In this document: in pieces, positions 8,083 through 18,421 of the stretch
How positions within the stretch are numbered: the first letter of the stretch is position 1
How the letters are laid out: each line of letters starts with the position of its first letter
Assembly: GCF_006539125.1 (NCBI RefSeq)
Contig: NZ_BJMK01000007.1
Location: 81,602 to 145,601 of the forward strand
DNA length: 64,000 nucleotides
Reading direction: 5' to 3'
Origin: Gluconobacter sphaericus NBRC 12467
Lineage (GTDB): Bacteria; Pseudomonadota; Alphaproteobacteria; Acetobacterales; Acetobacteraceae
Notes under the pieces: generated by a model
The model's input: only the letters and a program-made list of their open reading frames with translations
Told to the model about the DNA's origin: nothing
Databases searched by the model: none
Program-made: the position numbers and the translations under genes

Positions 8083-9846
8083 TTAGTGGATGGGCGCGCT
8101 GTTCTCGTCAGGAACAGACTCCAGCGCCGCCTTGTAGGCGGCAGGGGAAGACATCAACACCTTGGCGGCGTCCATGTCGGCATCCGAGCCGATGGCGGCC
8201 GGGCAATGTTTCCGGATATCGAGAATTTTCGTCACCGGAACCGGGTAGCGGGCCGCGCGTGCCATCTGCACGGCCTCGCCCTGCAGGGTGTTGCCCTGCT
8301 TCAGGGCAGAGAGCTGGGCCTGAAGGGACTCGGCACCGAGCGATGTGCAGACCTGCGGCATGACTCCCAAACCCTGGATGGGCCAGCCGAGCGGGGCCTG
8401 ATTGCGACTCCACGTCACGAACAGTTCACCTCCGTTCGGCATCTGCCCGATCACCTGCACGAGTCCCTTGCCGAGCGTCTCGCTTCCGATCACGACCGCG
8501 CGTCGGTGATCGGCCAGTGCGGAAGCCAGGATTTCAGCCGCGCTAGCCGTCCGTCCGTCTACGAGAATCACCACCGGTGTGCCATTGGTCATGTCACCAC
8601 CCTGAACGGCCCAGATATGGTTAGCCAGAGGATTCCGGCCATACGTGGTCACGGCCACGCCATGATCCAGCAGCAGGGCCGCCGTGGTGACGGCCTGCTG
8701 AAGGACGCCGCCGCGATCACCGCGCAGGTCGAGAATGATCCCCGCGGTCTTGTTTTTGTTGGTAGAGGGAGCAGAGGTATCTGGTGTCGGCTCATCTACG
8801 ACCTGATCAAGATACTGGCTGATCTCTTCTGCTGTCTGGGTCGAAAAGGAGGTGACGCGCAGAACAGTGAATGGCCCGTCTGTCGAGGCAAATACGGTTT
8901 CGGGCGGGACCTGTGTCCGTTCCAGCTGCAGCATTGTTGTTCGATGGCCTTTTGCGGCAATCCCCAGCGTGACGGAAGTATGTTCGTTGCCCTCCAGCCA
9001 CTCCTGGACCGTGGTGACATCCTGACCACGCGTCGAACGGCCGTTGACGGAGACCAGGCGCTCGCCCGTATCCACGCCGGCCTCCCAGGCGGGGCCATTG
9101 GCGTTGACGGCCGTAATCACGATCATGCGGCCGCTCTGGCCCAGACTCAGCCCCACCGTTCCCGTATCTCCGGTCCGCCGCGTGCGGTCCGAAATGGCGG
9201 GAGAGGGACCGAGATACCGGGAATAGGGGTCAAGATGATTGAAAAGTTCGTCGAAAAAGCCCTGCAGAAGTGCGTCTGATCCGGCCTCCCGCAGTGTGGC
9301 GGAATGCTGCCAAGCGGCCTGCATAGCAGCCGTGACCAGATCGGCCCATGCCCCGTTGCTGTCTGCGCCCGGCATGATCCGGCTGAACACGACCGTCTGC
9401 CCCTGGAGAACGTTCAGTATTGCGGGTGCCTGCGCAGATGCATCGGCAGAATTCTTTGTCGCTGTCATTGCCCCAGTGGGCGAGGGTACGGGTCCTGACA
9501 CTTCAGGGCGCGTTTCCGTGACGGAAAGGGTGGGGTCGATGGCCGTCAGCCCGTCCAGACCCCACAGGCAGAAATCCCGCGCGGAGTGCGCCTCGAGTGT
9601 GCGGGGTTCCAGAAAGCCAAGGGCTGCAATCAGCACTTCGCGTGTCAGGGAAATTGAAAGTGCCGGCTGTGGTACGGGCGCAGCAGCGGAGAGGGCGGAG
9701 GTCGCCTGCGCCGTGGTTCCGGTTGTATCCGCGGGTGTCTGTGCCTTTGCTGGTCCTGTCGGGGCGATCAGGATGAACATGCAGAACGCCAGGCAGAGAG
9801 CCGGACGACATGACGTCTCGTGGCTGCGCGGCATGAAATGGATCAT
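8083..9846 (-). CDS. S41-family (C-terminal processing type) serine protease with PDZ domain
   Basis: Periplasmic protease of the tail-specific/CtpA family. The ATG at 9846 is chosen over a TTG further upstream; an internal ATG at 9834 is also possible. A signal peptide ends near GPAKA-Q. A Ser/Ala/Pro-rich segment comes first, then a PDZ domain (GTVGLSLGQSGRMIVI to RLVSVNGRST), then the S41 core with IILDLRGDRGG, VILVDGRTASAAEILA (Ser nucleophile in TASAAE) and SETLGKGLVQ (Lys base). Catalytic Ser and Lys are both present, so it is probably active. The N-terminal region of about 150 residues before the PDZ is not recognised. Confidence 0.85.
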   Translation of the reverse strand: MIHFMPRSHETSCRPALCLAFCMFILIAPTGPAKAQTPADTTGTTAQATSALSAAAPVPQPALSISLTREVLIAALGFLEPRTLEAHSARDFCLWGLDGLTAIDPTLSVTETRPEVSGPVPSPTGAMTATKNSADASAQAPAILNVLQGQTVVFSRIMPGADSNGAWADLVTAAMQAAWQHSATLREAGSDALLQGFFDELFNHLDPYSRYLGPSPAISDRTRRTGDTGTVGLSLGQSGRMIVITAVNANGPAWEAGVDTGERLVSVNGRSTRGQDVTTVQEWLEGNEHTSVTLGIAAKGHRTTMLQLERTQVPPETVFASTDGPFTVLRVTSFSTQTAEEISQYLDQVVDEPTPDTSAPSTNKNKTAGIILDLRGDRGGVLQQAVTTAALLLDHGVAVTTYGRNPLANHIWAVQGGDMTNGTPVVILVDGRTASAAEILASALADHRRAVVIGSETLGKGLVQVIGQMPNGGELFVTWSRNQAPLGWPIQGLGVMPQVCTSLGAESLQAQLSALKQGNTLQGEAVQMARAARYPVPVTKILDIRKHCPAAIGSDADMDAAKVLMSSPAAYKAALESVPDENSAPIH

Positions 9847-10012
9847 AGGGCGGACGGCATGACGCAAGACGGGGTCCTTGGAGACGGGACGGCAAAGAAG
9901 GCTGCTCCCCGTAAGGCGACCACGCCACAAACTTCATCCACGGTAAAGACTTGCCAGACCGAATGTGGGGTCGGCAGTGCCGTCAGGCAACACTGTTGAC
10001 CCGATCCTGTTT

Positions 10013-12709
10013 TCAGTCTTCCGACGACGTGTCGGAAACAGTTTTACGCTTCCGCGGCGTTATGGTTTTTGTCTTTGTGGCAGATTTGGTCGGGCTACGC
10101 TTTGTTACCTTCTTTGGGGTCGTTTCATCCCCTTCCGCAGCCGCAACGGTTTTTTTTGTCTTTGCTGCTTTCGGAGCCGCTTTTTTCGTAGAAGTTTTTT
10201 TTGTGCCACCTTTCAGTGGCTTGCCCTTCTCCGCCAGAAGCGCCACCGCTTCATCGAGCGTGACCTCCTCCATGTCCTGCCCCTTCGGCAGGTTGGCGAT
10301 CAGCTGACCGTGCTGGGCGTAAGGGCCGAACCGTCCCTTACGGATCATGACCGCTTCGCCGTCCTTGGGGTGTGGTCCCAGATTGCGGATGGAGGCGAGC
10401 TTTTTTGCCAGCGAATCTACGGCCCGGTTCAGCCCGACTGTCAGGACGTCGTCGTCCTTGTCGAGCGTGCCATAGATGGCGCCCATCTTCACATATGGCC
10501 CGAAGCGTCCAAGGCCGGCCTCGATCTTTTCGCCCGTTTCGGGGTGAAGTCCGACCAGACGTGGTAGGGACAGCAGTCCCAGCGCCTGTTCCATGGTTAT
10601 GGTATTGCCGTCGATTCCCTTGGGAATGGTCGTCCGCTTGGGCTTGGCTTTCTTGTCCTCGGGATTGGGTTCGCCGCGCTGGATATACAGCCCGTACGGT
10701 CCGCGCCGGATCGAGATGTCCTCCCCGGTATCCGGGTCCTGGCCCAGAATTTTCGGCCCGTCATTCAGCCCTTCGGTATCGCCTTCCTCGGCCACCAGAC
10801 GGCGTGTGAACTGGCAGGTAGGATAGTTTGAACAGCCGATGAAGGCGCCGAACTTGCCAAGCCGCAGGCCCAGCCGTCCGGTTCCGCAGGAGGTACAGAC
10901 GCGCGGATCACCACCATCAGGGCGCGGCGGGAAGAAATGCGGCGCGAGGTCCTCGTCCAGAGCGTCGATAACGTCCGAGATTTTCAGATCCTTGGTCTGC
11001 GCTACAGCAGCCGAGAAATCATGCCAGAACGCAGCCATGACATCATGCCAGTCCGCACGGCCGCCTGAAATATCATCAAGCTGTTCTTCAAGCGAGGCTG
11101 TGAAACCTGAATCCACATAGCGCTCGAAGAACGATGTCAGGAATGCCGTGACCAGCCGTCCGCGATCTTCGGGCACGAAACGCCGTGCATCAAGCCGCAC
11201 GTAATTACGGTCCCGCAGCACGCCGAGAATGGAGGCGTAGGTCGAGGGACGGCCAATGCCGATCTCTTCCATTTTCTTGACGAGCGAGGCTTCCGAATAA
11301 CGCGGAGGCGGCTGGGTGAAATGCTGCTCGGCGTCCACGGCGCCGGTCGTCAGGCGGTCGCCTTCCTTCATCGGCGGCAGGAGCTTGCCGTCTTCGTCTT
11401 CAGCCTTCGTATCGTCACGGCCCTCGATATAGAGCTTGAGGAAGCCGTCGAATGCGATGGTCGAACCCGTGGCGCGCAGAAGCGTCTGGCCACTCGCATC
11501 CGCCAGCGTTACCGCCACCTGATCCAGTTCCGCCGATTGCATCTGCGAGGCGACGGAGCGCTTCCAGATCAGCTCGTACAGCTTCTTCTGGTCGGGTGTC
11601 AGCGCGTGGCCGAGCTGCTGGGGCGTCAGAAAGACGTCCGTCGGGCGGATGGCCTCATGGGCCTCCTGCGCATTCTTGGCTTTGGTGGAATAGGCGCGCG
11701 GGAAATCCGGCACATAGTCATCGCCGAACGCCTTGCCGATATGCCCGCGGATGGACCCGATGGCTTCTTTCGCCATCGTCACACCATCGGTTCGCATATA
11801 GGTAATCAGGCCGGTGGTTTCGCCGCGCAAATCCACGCCTTCATAAAGCTGCTGCGCCGTACGCATCGTCGTCTGTGCGCTCATGCCGAGCTTGCGAGAC
11901 GCTTCCTGCTGCAGGGTCGAAGTCGTGAATGGCGGCGGCGGGTTGCGCTTGGTACGCTTGCGCTCGACGGAGCGTACCGTGAACTGTCCGCTGAGGACCG
12001 TATCGCGTGCGCCGAAGGCCAGCTGCTCGTTGCTCAGATCGAACTGGTCGAGCTTTTCGCCCTTCAGATGCGTCAGACGGGCCTGGAACGCGGCCTTGCC
12101 GGGCGTCGTGAAGCCGCCGGTGACAGTCCAGTATTCCTTGGGGCGGAAAACTTCGATTTCGGCTTCGCGCTCACAGATCAGGCGCAGAGCAACGGACTGC
12201 ACACGGCCCGCACTCCGGCTGCCCGGCAGCTTGCGCCACAGGACGGGAGACAGCGTGAAGCCCACCAGATAATCCAGCGCGCGGCGGGCCAGATAGGCGT
12301 CAATCAGCGGGCGGTCCAGCTCGCGTGGAGCGGCCATTGCCGCCGTAACGGCCGATTTGGTGATTTCGTTGAAGGTGACGCGGTGGACGTCCACGTTCTT
12401 CAGAAGATTTTTCTCTTCCAAAACGCTGCGGACATGCCAAGAGATCGCCTCACCTTCGCGATCCGGGTCAGTGGCGAGGTAAAGGTTTTTCGCCCCTTTC
12501 AGCGCCTTGGTGATGGCGGAAATCTGCTTGGCGCCGCGCTCGTCCGTCTGCCAGCTCATGGCAAAGTTCTCGTCCGGGCGCACGCTGCCGTCCTTGGGTG
12601 GCAGATCTCGCACATGCCCGAACGAAGCGAGTACGGTATATCCGCTTCCCAGATACTTGTTGATCGTCTTGGCCTTTGCCGGGCTCTCGACCACCACAAC
12701 GTCCGTCAT
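10013..12709 (-). CDS. topA: DNA topoisomerase I
   Basis: Relaxes negative supercoils by transient single-strand cleavage. The ATG at 12709 gives the canonical N-terminus MTDVVVVESPAKAKTINKYL (TOPRIM). DPDREGEAISWH supplies the acidic metal site, and the catalytic Tyr lies in TGLITYMRTDG. One clear C4 zinc-finger repeat (CTSCGTGRLGLRLGKFGAFIGCSNYPTC) follows, then finger-less repeats and a very Lys/Thr-rich tail of about 60 residues, as in many alphaproteobacterial TopA proteins. Length is 898 residues. dprA ends 25 bases upstream, the usual dprA-topA pairing. Confidence 0.96.
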   Translation of the reverse strand: MTDVVVVESPAKAKTINKYLGSGYTVLASFGHVRDLPPKDGSVRPDENFAMSWQTDERGAKQISAITKALKGAKNLYLATDPDREGEAISWHVRSVLEEKNLLKNVDVHRVTFNEITKSAVTAAMAAPRELDRPLIDAYLARRALDYLVGFTLSPVLWRKLPGSRSAGRVQSVALRLICEREAEIEVFRPKEYWTVTGGFTTPGKAAFQARLTHLKGEKLDQFDLSNEQLAFGARDTVLSGQFTVRSVERKRTKRNPPPPFTTSTLQQEASRKLGMSAQTTMRTAQQLYEGVDLRGETTGLITYMRTDGVTMAKEAIGSIRGHIGKAFGDDYVPDFPRAYSTKAKNAQEAHEAIRPTDVFLTPQQLGHALTPDQKKLYELIWKRSVASQMQSAELDQVAVTLADASGQTLLRATGSTIAFDGFLKLYIEGRDDTKAEDEDGKLLPPMKEGDRLTTGAVDAEQHFTQPPPRYSEASLVKKMEEIGIGRPSTYASILGVLRDRNYVRLDARRFVPEDRGRLVTAFLTSFFERYVDSGFTASLEEQLDDISGGRADWHDVMAAFWHDFSAAVAQTKDLKISDVIDALDEDLAPHFFPPRPDGGDPRVCTSCGTGRLGLRLGKFGAFIGCSNYPTCQFTRRLVAEEGDTEGLNDGPKILGQDPDTGEDISIRRGPYGLYIQRGEPNPEDKKAKPKRTTIPKGIDGNTITMEQALGLLSLPRLVGLHPETGEKIEAGLGRFGPYVKMGAIYGTLDKDDDVLTVGLNRAVDSLAKKLASIRNLGPHPKDGEAVMIRKGRFGPYAQHGQLIANLPKGQDMEEVTLDEAVALLAEKGKPLKGGTKKTSTKKAAPKAAKTKKTVAAAEGDETTPKKVTKRSPTKSATKTKTITPRKRKTVSDTSSED

Positions 12710-12734
12710 CGCTACTCCGGTATTCCGCGTCACT

Positions 12735-13919
12735 TCAGTTCGGCAGCAACGCCACGCGTCCGCCGGGCACAAACTCCACGACCCCGCCGAGCTCCAGCTC
12801 GGCCAGCGTCGCAAGCACTACCGACACGGAGAACTGGCAGCGGCGCACCACCTCGTCAACTGCTACCGGTGTTACAGACAGGAGGGAACATACTGTCTTT
12901 TGGGCCAGATCCGGCTCAACCCAGTTCTCGCTGACAGGGTTGCCCCAAGCTATGGAGGGCTCGGAAAAGCCCGTCAAAGGCGGGCTGTGGGCGGATGAAC
13001 GCTGCCAAGGCGCCGCCTCGCGTGGTGGAAGCGCCGAGGGCAGGGCCTGAAGAATATCGACGATATTTTCTGTCAGAGTAGCCTGGCCTGTTTTCAGTAA
13101 CTGGTTTCCGCCCCGGGACCGGGGATCGAGCGGTGAGCCGGGCACGACGAGGAGTTCGCGGTTATAGGACTGTGCCAGATCGGCCGTGATCAGAGTGCCG
13201 GACCCGATAGTTGCTTCAATAATCAGGCATCCAAGTGAAATTCCGGCGATCAGGCGATTGCGCCGTGGGAAATGGCGGGCCTGCGGAGCTGTGCCGAGCA
13301 GGGCTTCCGTCACCAGACAGCCCCTTTCCGCGATCTGCTGCTGAAGGGAGGCATTTTCGTGTGGATAGACATGATCCAGTCCGCCCGCGATGGCTGCGAC
13401 CGTCAGTCCCGTATGGAGTGCCGCGGCATGAGACGCCGAGTCGATGCCCCGTGCAAGCCCAGAAATCACGCAAAGTCCCGAATGGGCAATTTCGGCCGAA
13501 AGGCTCTCGGCCATCCGGATTCCGGCTGCAGACGCATTGCGGGCGCCCACAATTCCCACGGACCGCATCGAGAGTTTGCGGATATCTCCAAGTGTGAACA
13601 GGACAGGCGGGGCATCCGGGATGCAGGACAGGAGCAGCGGATAGTCCGCATCACCCCGCACCAGCATTTTTCCACCCAGCTTTTCAAGGCGTTCCAGCTC
13701 ATCCGACATGCGCGAGACGGTCGGAATAACAGGGTCTTCCCGGCGTCCCGCCTGGCGCATACGGTCGGGGAGGGCGGCAAGGGCAGTGCCCGCACTGCCA
13801 TACTGCGTCATCAGTCGCGCAAAGTTGATCGGGCCGACGCCCGTTGTCCGCGCCAGACGCAGTATGTCGATTCGGTCTGCTGCGGGCAGGACGGGACGCA
13901 TGTCCGGAGAAGCTGTCAT
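12735..13919 (-). CDS. dprA: DNA-processing protein DprA
   Basis: Loads RecA onto incoming single-stranded DNA during natural transformation. The 394 residues comprise an N-terminal helical/SAM-like region (LARTTGVGPINFARL), the Rossmann-type DprA core with SVGIVGARNASAAG, SGLARGIDSASHAAAL and GGLDHVYPHEN, and a C-terminal winged-helix region (SVTPVAVDEVVRRC). It starts at ATG 13919, 44 bases after plsY, and runs into topA. comEC on the other strand at 19808 is a second competence gene in this window. Confidence 0.93.
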   Translation of the reverse strand: MTASPDMRPVLPAADRIDILRLARTTGVGPINFARLMTQYGSAGTALAALPDRMRQAGRREDPVIPTVSRMSDELERLEKLGGKMLVRGDADYPLLLSCIPDAPPVLFTLGDIRKLSMRSVGIVGARNASAAGIRMAESLSAEIAHSGLCVISGLARGIDSASHAAALHTGLTVAAIAGGLDHVYPHENASLQQQIAERGCLVTEALLGTAPQARHFPRRNRLIAGISLGCLIIEATIGSGTLITADLAQSYNRELLVVPGSPLDPRSRGGNQLLKTGQATLTENIVDILQALPSALPPREAAPWQRSSAHSPPLTGFSEPSIAWGNPVSENWVEPDLAQKTVCSLLSVTPVAVDEVVRRCQFSVSVVLATLAELELGGVVEFVPGGRVALLPN

Positions 13920-13963
13920 AGGATATTTTCCTTAAGACAGATTTCTTAACGGATACTTAAAAT

Positions 13964-14596
13964 CTAGCGCCGGGATGCCTGATCAACCTTCACGCGCGGT
14001 TCGCGTCCCGTTACAAGCCGGGCAATATTGCTGGAGTGCCGGGCCCAAATCAGAAGCGAAATAAGAAGAGTCGCCACCGGGATCGGCGTGTGGAGTGTCC
14101 GTCCGGACAATAGCACCATCAGTCCTGGTGCCAGCAGGAATGCCGCCAATGCCCCGGCCGAGGAAATCCGGCTTAGCCGTGCGACCAGCAGCCAGACCAC
14201 GCAGCAGGCCAGTCCCACCGGCCAGCACAGGACCCAGATCGTTCCGAGCCCCGTTGCAACGCCTTTCCCGCCCCGGAAACCGAGCCAAACCGGGAAACAG
14301 TGTCCGCTGACAACCGCTACGGCCGCCACCGCCATGGTAGTTTCGCTGGCGCCAGGGAAGAAAAACCGGGCGATCAGGACTGCCAAAGCTCCTTTGAAGG
14401 CATCCAGAAGCAGTGTTGCGGCTGCGAGACTCCGACGGCCTGTGCGCAGGACGTTAGTCGCACCGATATTGCCCGAGCCGATTTTGCGGATGTCGCCGCC
14501 ACCGGCCATGGCCGTCAAAAGTAGGCCGAAAGGGATGCTCCCGATAGCATAGGATACAAGAGACAGCAGGATCAGCTGTGCCTGAAAGCCGCTCAT
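13964..14596 (-). CDS. plsY: Acyl-phosphate:glycerol-3-phosphate acyltransferase
   Basis: Inner-membrane enzyme that transfers an acyl group from acyl-phosphate to glycerol-3-phosphate, the first step of phospholipid synthesis. It has about five membrane helices with the family motifs YAIGSIPFGLL, GSGNIGATNVLRTG and GFRGGKGVATGLG. The ATG at 14596 is chosen because it overlaps the pyrC' stop in ATGA, indicating translational coupling, and a GGGAG lies upstream. Length is 210 residues. Confidence 0.95.
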   Translation of the reverse strand: MSGFQAQLILLSLVSYAIGSIPFGLLLTAMAGGGDIRKIGSGNIGATNVLRTGRRSLAAATLLLDAFKGALAVLIARFFFPGASETTMAVAAVAVVSGHCFPVWLGFRGGKGVATGLGTIWVLCWPVGLACCVVWLLVARLSRISSAGALAAFLLAPGLMVLLSGRTLHTPIPVATLLISLLIWARHSSNIARLVTGREPRVKVDQASRR

Positions 14597-15894
14597 GAAG
14601 CGGCTCCCGCCCATTCATCATCAGACAGCTTATCCGCGGTAAAGACTTCCACACCGCGTTTGAAGGTCCGAAGGACGCGGCCCTTCAGGTCTTTTCCATC
14701 GAATGGCGTGTTTTGCGCCCGGCCCGGAAGGCTTCCGGCCACGACGGTCCAGGAGCCTTCCGGATCAAATAGGCACAGATCGGCATCGCTTCCGACCGCC
14801 AGCGTTCCGGCTTGAAGGCCAAGCAGTGCCGCAGGGGCCGATGTCACCAGGCGCAGGGCATCAATCAACGGTAGTCCAGCCCCGAGTGTGACGCCCAGAA
14901 GGGTGACTAGTCCTGTACCGCCTGCCCGTGCCTGTGCAAATGGCAGCCGTTTGTCATCCGCATCCGCCGGGGCATGATCCGACGCTACGGCGTCGATCGT
15001 GCCATCCGCCAGCGCCGCACAGACGGCCTTGCTGTCCGCTTCGTTGCGCAGGGGAGGCGACAGTTTCGCATAGGTGCGGAAATCGCCGATATCGTCTTCG
15101 GTCATGGCAAAATAGGGCGGTGCCGTATCGCAGGTCACCCGGATGCCGCGGCTTTTGGCCTCGCGGATCAGGTCCAGCCCTTCTGCCGTAGAGACGTGTG
15201 CGAAATGCAACCGCGCCCCTGTCATGGCGGCCAGACGCAGATCTCGCGCGATCATGATGCCCTCGGCTTCTGCCGGAGCCGAGGGCAACCCCATCCGCAC
15301 AGCCCGCGCTCCGGCTGTGGCGCAGGCGCCTTTGGCGAGAGAAGGTTCTTCCGGATGCTGCACCACGATGGCGTCGATGAAGCGCGAATAGGACAGCAGA
15401 TTGCGCATCTGCTTGGCGTCCGAAATGGCCCGCGTCCCGTCCGTAAATGCCACAGCTCCGGCGTTTTGGAGCAGGCCGAGTTCGACTATCTCCTCGCCCT
15501 CGCAGCCGCGTGTCAGCGCGCCATAGGGATGGATCGAGACCATGCCTGTCTCTTCGCCTCGGACACGTAGGAGATGAACCAGCGCCGGATTGTCGATCGG
15601 GGGCGAGGTGTTGGGTAGGACCGCCATGGTGGTGATGCCGCCTGCCACGGCCGCTCGCGCACCAGAAGAGACACTCTCGCGATATTCCGAGCCTGGCTCG
15701 CCAAGTGCCACGCGCATGTCCACCAGACCAGGACACAGAATGGCCCCCGCTCCGTCAATGACCCGCGCCCCTTCGGGAATCGATCCGTCCTCGCAGGCGA
15801 CGATTTTACCCTGACGGACGACAAGCCGTCCGGTCTCGTCCCGACCGGAAGCAGGGTCGATCAGGCGGACATTTTCAAAAACAATATCAGTCAT
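14593..15894 (-). CDS. pyrC': Dihydroorotase-like protein, probably non-catalytic (PyrC')
   Basis: Homologue of class I dihydroorotase, 433 residues, overlapping pyrB by four bases and plsY by four bases. The amidohydrolase fold is recognisable ([40 protein letters not shown]). The metal-binding HxH expected after the first core strand is replaced: positions 61 and 63 read Arg and Ala in [10 protein letters not shown], and the downstream HCED-type segment reads QHPEEP. In other bacteria such PyrC' proteins lack activity and act as a structural partner of aspartate carbamoyltransferase. The same is inferred here, which would require an active dihydroorotase elsewhere in the genome. Confidence 0.88.
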   Translation of the reverse strand: MTDIVFENVRLIDPASGRDETGRLVVRQGKIVACEDGSIPEGARVIDGAGAILCPGLVDMRVALGEPGSEYRESVSSGARAAVAGGITTMAVLPNTSPPIDNPALVHLLRVRGEETGMVSIHPYGALTRGCEGEEIVELGLLQNAGAVAFTDGTRAISDAKQMRNLLSYSRFIDAIVVQHPEEPSLAKGACATAGARAVRMGLPSAPAEAEGIMIARDLRLAAMTGARLHFAHVSTAEGLDLIREAKSRGIRVTCDTAPPYFAMTEDDIGDFRTYAKLSPPLRNEADSKAVCAALADGTIDAVASDHAPADADDKRLPFAQARAGGTGLVTLLGVTLGAGLPLIDALRLVTSAPAALLGLQAGTLAVGSDADLCLFDPEGSWTVVAGSLPGRAQNTPFDGKDLKGRVLRTFKRGVEVFTADKLSDDEWAGAAS

Positions 15895-16832
15895 ATTGGC
15901 ATCCGTGCCCGGGACAGACGGTCTAGAACCGCCATCCGCACAGCCACGCCCATTTCAACCTGTTCGGAAATCACGCTCTGGTCCGAATCTGCCACGTCTG
16001 AGGCAATTTCTACCCCGCGGTTCATTGGCCCCGGATGCATGACGAGCGCGCCGGGTTTGGCCAGTGCCAGACGGCGGCGGTCCAGTCCGAAAAAATGGAA
16101 ATATTCCCGCGCACTTGGCACCAGACCCGCGCCCATGCGTTCCTTCTGAAGCCGCAGGGACATGACGACGTCCGCGCCATCCAGCGCCTTGTCCATGTCC
16201 GAATACATCTCGACATTGCCGAGGCTGGCCATGGCCCCCGGAAGCAGCGTCGGTGGTCCGACCAGCCGCACCCGGTTTCCGAACGCTGTCAGCAGATGAA
16301 TGTTGGAGCGCGCCACACGGCTGTGCCCGACATCTCCGCAGATCGCGACCGTGAGGCCCTCAAGGCGGCCGAAATGTCGCCGGATGGTCAGCGCATCCAG
16401 CAGCGCCTGTGTTGGGTGTTCATGCGTGCCATCGCCCGCATTAACAACGCTGGCTTCGACTTTCTGCGACAGCAGGGCGGGTGCGCCGGACTGCGCGTGG
16501 CGGATGACCAGCAGGTCACAGCGCATGGCGTTGAGCGTTGCCGCCGTATCCAGCAGCGTCTCGCCCTTGTTCACCGAACTTGTGGCGACGGACATGTTGA
16601 TGACGTCCGCCCCAAGCCGCTTGCCCGCAAGTTCGAAACTCGTGCGGGTGCGGGTGCTGTCTTCGTAGAACAGGTTGATGACCGTCCGCCCCCGCAGCGC
16701 ATCGCGCGGCGCGGAGCGCGAACGGCTCAGCAGCGCATAGCTCTCCGCCAGATCAAGGAACGGCACGAGCTGTTCGGCCGACAGCCCCTCGATTCCCAGG
16801 AGATGCCGGGGGACGGAGGGCCGCTCAGCCAT
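15891..16832 (-). CDS. pyrB: Aspartate carbamoyltransferase catalytic chain
   Basis: Condenses carbamoyl phosphate with aspartate in pyrimidine synthesis. The carbamoyl-phosphate motif [20 protein letters not shown] and the later [12 protein letters not shown] and [11 protein letters not shown] motifs are intact. The ATG at 16832 is preferred to an upstream TTG; it overlaps the gltX end by eight bases. The stop overlaps pyrC' in ATGA. Tight coupling to a non-catalytic PyrC' fits a PyrB/PyrC' dodecamer, known from pseudomonads. No regulatory pyrI is visible. Confidence 0.95.
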   Translation of the reverse strand: MAERPSVPRHLLGIEGLSAEQLVPFLDLAESYALLSRSRSAPRDALRGRTVINLFYEDSTRTRTSFELAGKRLGADVINMSVATSSVNKGETLLDTAATLNAMRCDLLVIRHAQSGAPALLSQKVEASVVNAGDGTHEHPTQALLDALTIRRHFGRLEGLTVAICGDVGHSRVARSNIHLLTAFGNRVRLVGPPTLLPGAMASLGNVEMYSDMDKALDGADVVMSLRLQKERMGAGLVPSAREYFHFFGLDRRRLALAKPGALVMHPGPMNRGVEIASDVADSDQSVISEQVEMGVAVRMAVLDRLSRARMPI

Positions 16833-18243
16833 CGGTGGATGCAGAAGCAAGAACGGCTGCGATGCGGGCCAGAACCTCGTCCTGTCCCAGAGCCGCGAGT
16901 GTCAGGTCAATACCCGGAGACGTCGTGGAGCCGGTCATGGCCGCGCGCAGCGGCTGGGCCACGGAGCCGAGCTTGATCTCGTGTTTTTCAGCATAGGCGC
17001 GCAGCGTCGCATCGACTGTTTCGGGCGTGAAGTCCGAAAGCGCGGCCAGATCCTTGCCGACGCCTTCAAGAACCGTGCGTCCGTCCTCGCCCAGCAGCTT
17101 CTCGGCCTTGGGTGTGAAGGTCAGGGGCAGGGTGAAACCTGCGAAAGCGGCATTGTCCGCCAGTTCCACGAGCGTTTTTGCGCGCTCCTTGAGACCCGGC
17201 ATCATTGCAAGGATGCGTGCGCGGGTCTTGTCATCCGTCACAACGTCGTCTCGACCTGTAAGGCGCTGCATGACGTCATCTGTCAGACGCGCATCATCGG
17301 CGATACGCATCCAGATCCCGTTCAGATGCGCCAGCTTGACGTAATCCATGCGGGACGGGGAGCGGCCCACGCCATCCAGATCGAACAGCTTGATCTGTTC
17401 TTCGCGGGACAGGACTTCGGCATCGCCATGACCCCAGCCCAGACGCAGCAGGTAGTTGCACAGGGCTTCCGGCAGATAGCCTTCCTCGCGGAAATCCACG
17501 ACCGACTGTGCGCCATGGCGCTTGGACAGCTTGGCGCCGTCGGGGCCGTGGATCAGCGGCAGATGCGCGAAATGCGGCAGGTTCCAGCCCATGGCGCGAT
17601 AGATCATGGCCTGACGGAACGTGTTCGTCAGATGATCGTCACCGCGCATGACATGGGTGATGTCCATATCGTGATCGTCCACGACCACGGCGTGCAGATA
17701 GGTCGGCGTGCCGTCCGAACGCAGCAGGATCAGATCGTCCATTTCGGAGTTTGCGACCCGGACTTCGCCCTGCACCAGATCCTTGATGACCGTCTCGCCA
17801 TCACGCGGCGCCTTCAGACGCACGACATAGGGTGCACCAGCAGGCGCTTCGGATGGATCCCGGTCCCGCCATGTGCCGTCGTAACGGGGCGGGCGCTTCT
17901 CGGCCATGGCCTTCTCGCGCATGGCGGTCAGCTCTTCGGGGGTGCAAAAGCACTTGTAAGCCTGACCCTTTTCCAGAAGCTCAAGCGCCACTTCCGTATG
18001 GCGGTCCTGCCGGGCGGACTGGAAAACCGGTTCCGCATCTGCCTCGATTCCCATCCAGGCCAGACCGTCAAAAATCACGTCCACTGCTTTTTGAGTGGAG
18101 CGTTCCTTGTCGGTGTCCTCGATCCTCAGGAGAAATTCGCCGCCATGATGACGGGCAAAGAGGAAATTGAACAGGGCGGCGCGGGCGTTGCCGACATGCA
18201 GCAGACCCGTTGGGGAGGGGGCAAATCGCGTACGGATGGTCAT
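16825..18243 (-). CDS. gltX: Glutamyl-tRNA synthetase
   Basis: Class I aminoacyl-tRNA synthetase of 472 residues. The HIGH-type motif is in [18 protein letters not shown] and the KMSKS-type motif reads [19 protein letters not shown] is also conserved. It is the first gene of the minus-strand run that continues through pyrB, pyrC', plsY, dprA and topA. In alphaproteobacteria with two GltX copies one may charge tRNA-Gln non-cognately; which type this is cannot be decided here. Confidence 0.95.
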   Translation of the reverse strand: MTIRTRFAPSPTGLLHVGNARAALFNFLFARHHGGEFLLRIEDTDKERSTQKAVDVIFDGLAWMGIEADAEPVFQSARQDRHTEVALELLEKGQAYKCFCTPEELTAMREKAMAEKRPPRYDGTWRDRDPSEAPAGAPYVVRLKAPRDGETVIKDLVQGEVRVANSEMDDLILLRSDGTPTYLHAVVVDDHDMDITHVMRGDDHLTNTFRQAMIYRAMGWNLPHFAHLPLIHGPDGAKLSKRHGAQSVVDFREEGYLPEALCNYLLRLGWGHGDAEVLSREEQIKLFDLDGVGRSPSRMDYVKLAHLNGIWMRIADDARLTDDVMQRLTGRDDVVTDDKTRARILAMMPGLKERAKTLVELADNAAFAGFTLPLTFTPKAEKLLGEDGRTVLEGVGKDLAALSDFTPETVDATLRAYAEKHEIKLGSVAQPLRAAMTGSTTSPGIDLTLAALGQDEVLARIAAVLASASTDG

Positions 18244-18421
18244 GCCGCCGTCATATCATGCTCTGACCCGCGCTTCCATCCGCCTGCGCCTGCGTAGCTC
18301 AGGTGTTTCGTCACGCGCCATCGCTTTACAAAACGCTAAGGTTCTTCAAGCGCGTGTGATTTCCAACCGCCTCCCGAAGCGGCCTATTGTGGGATTCAAT
18401 AGTCCGGGTGGTGCCTTTCCA

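Noticed and set aside
9928..9930. TTG start for the S41 protease at 9930
   Set aside because: It would prepend 28 residues with no signal-peptide logic; the ATG at 9846 yields a normal export signal.
12710..12814. Extended topA start upstream of 12709
   Set aside because: The canonical TopA N-terminus begins at the ATG at 12709; the extra residues overlap dprA and look out of frame with any conserved sequence.
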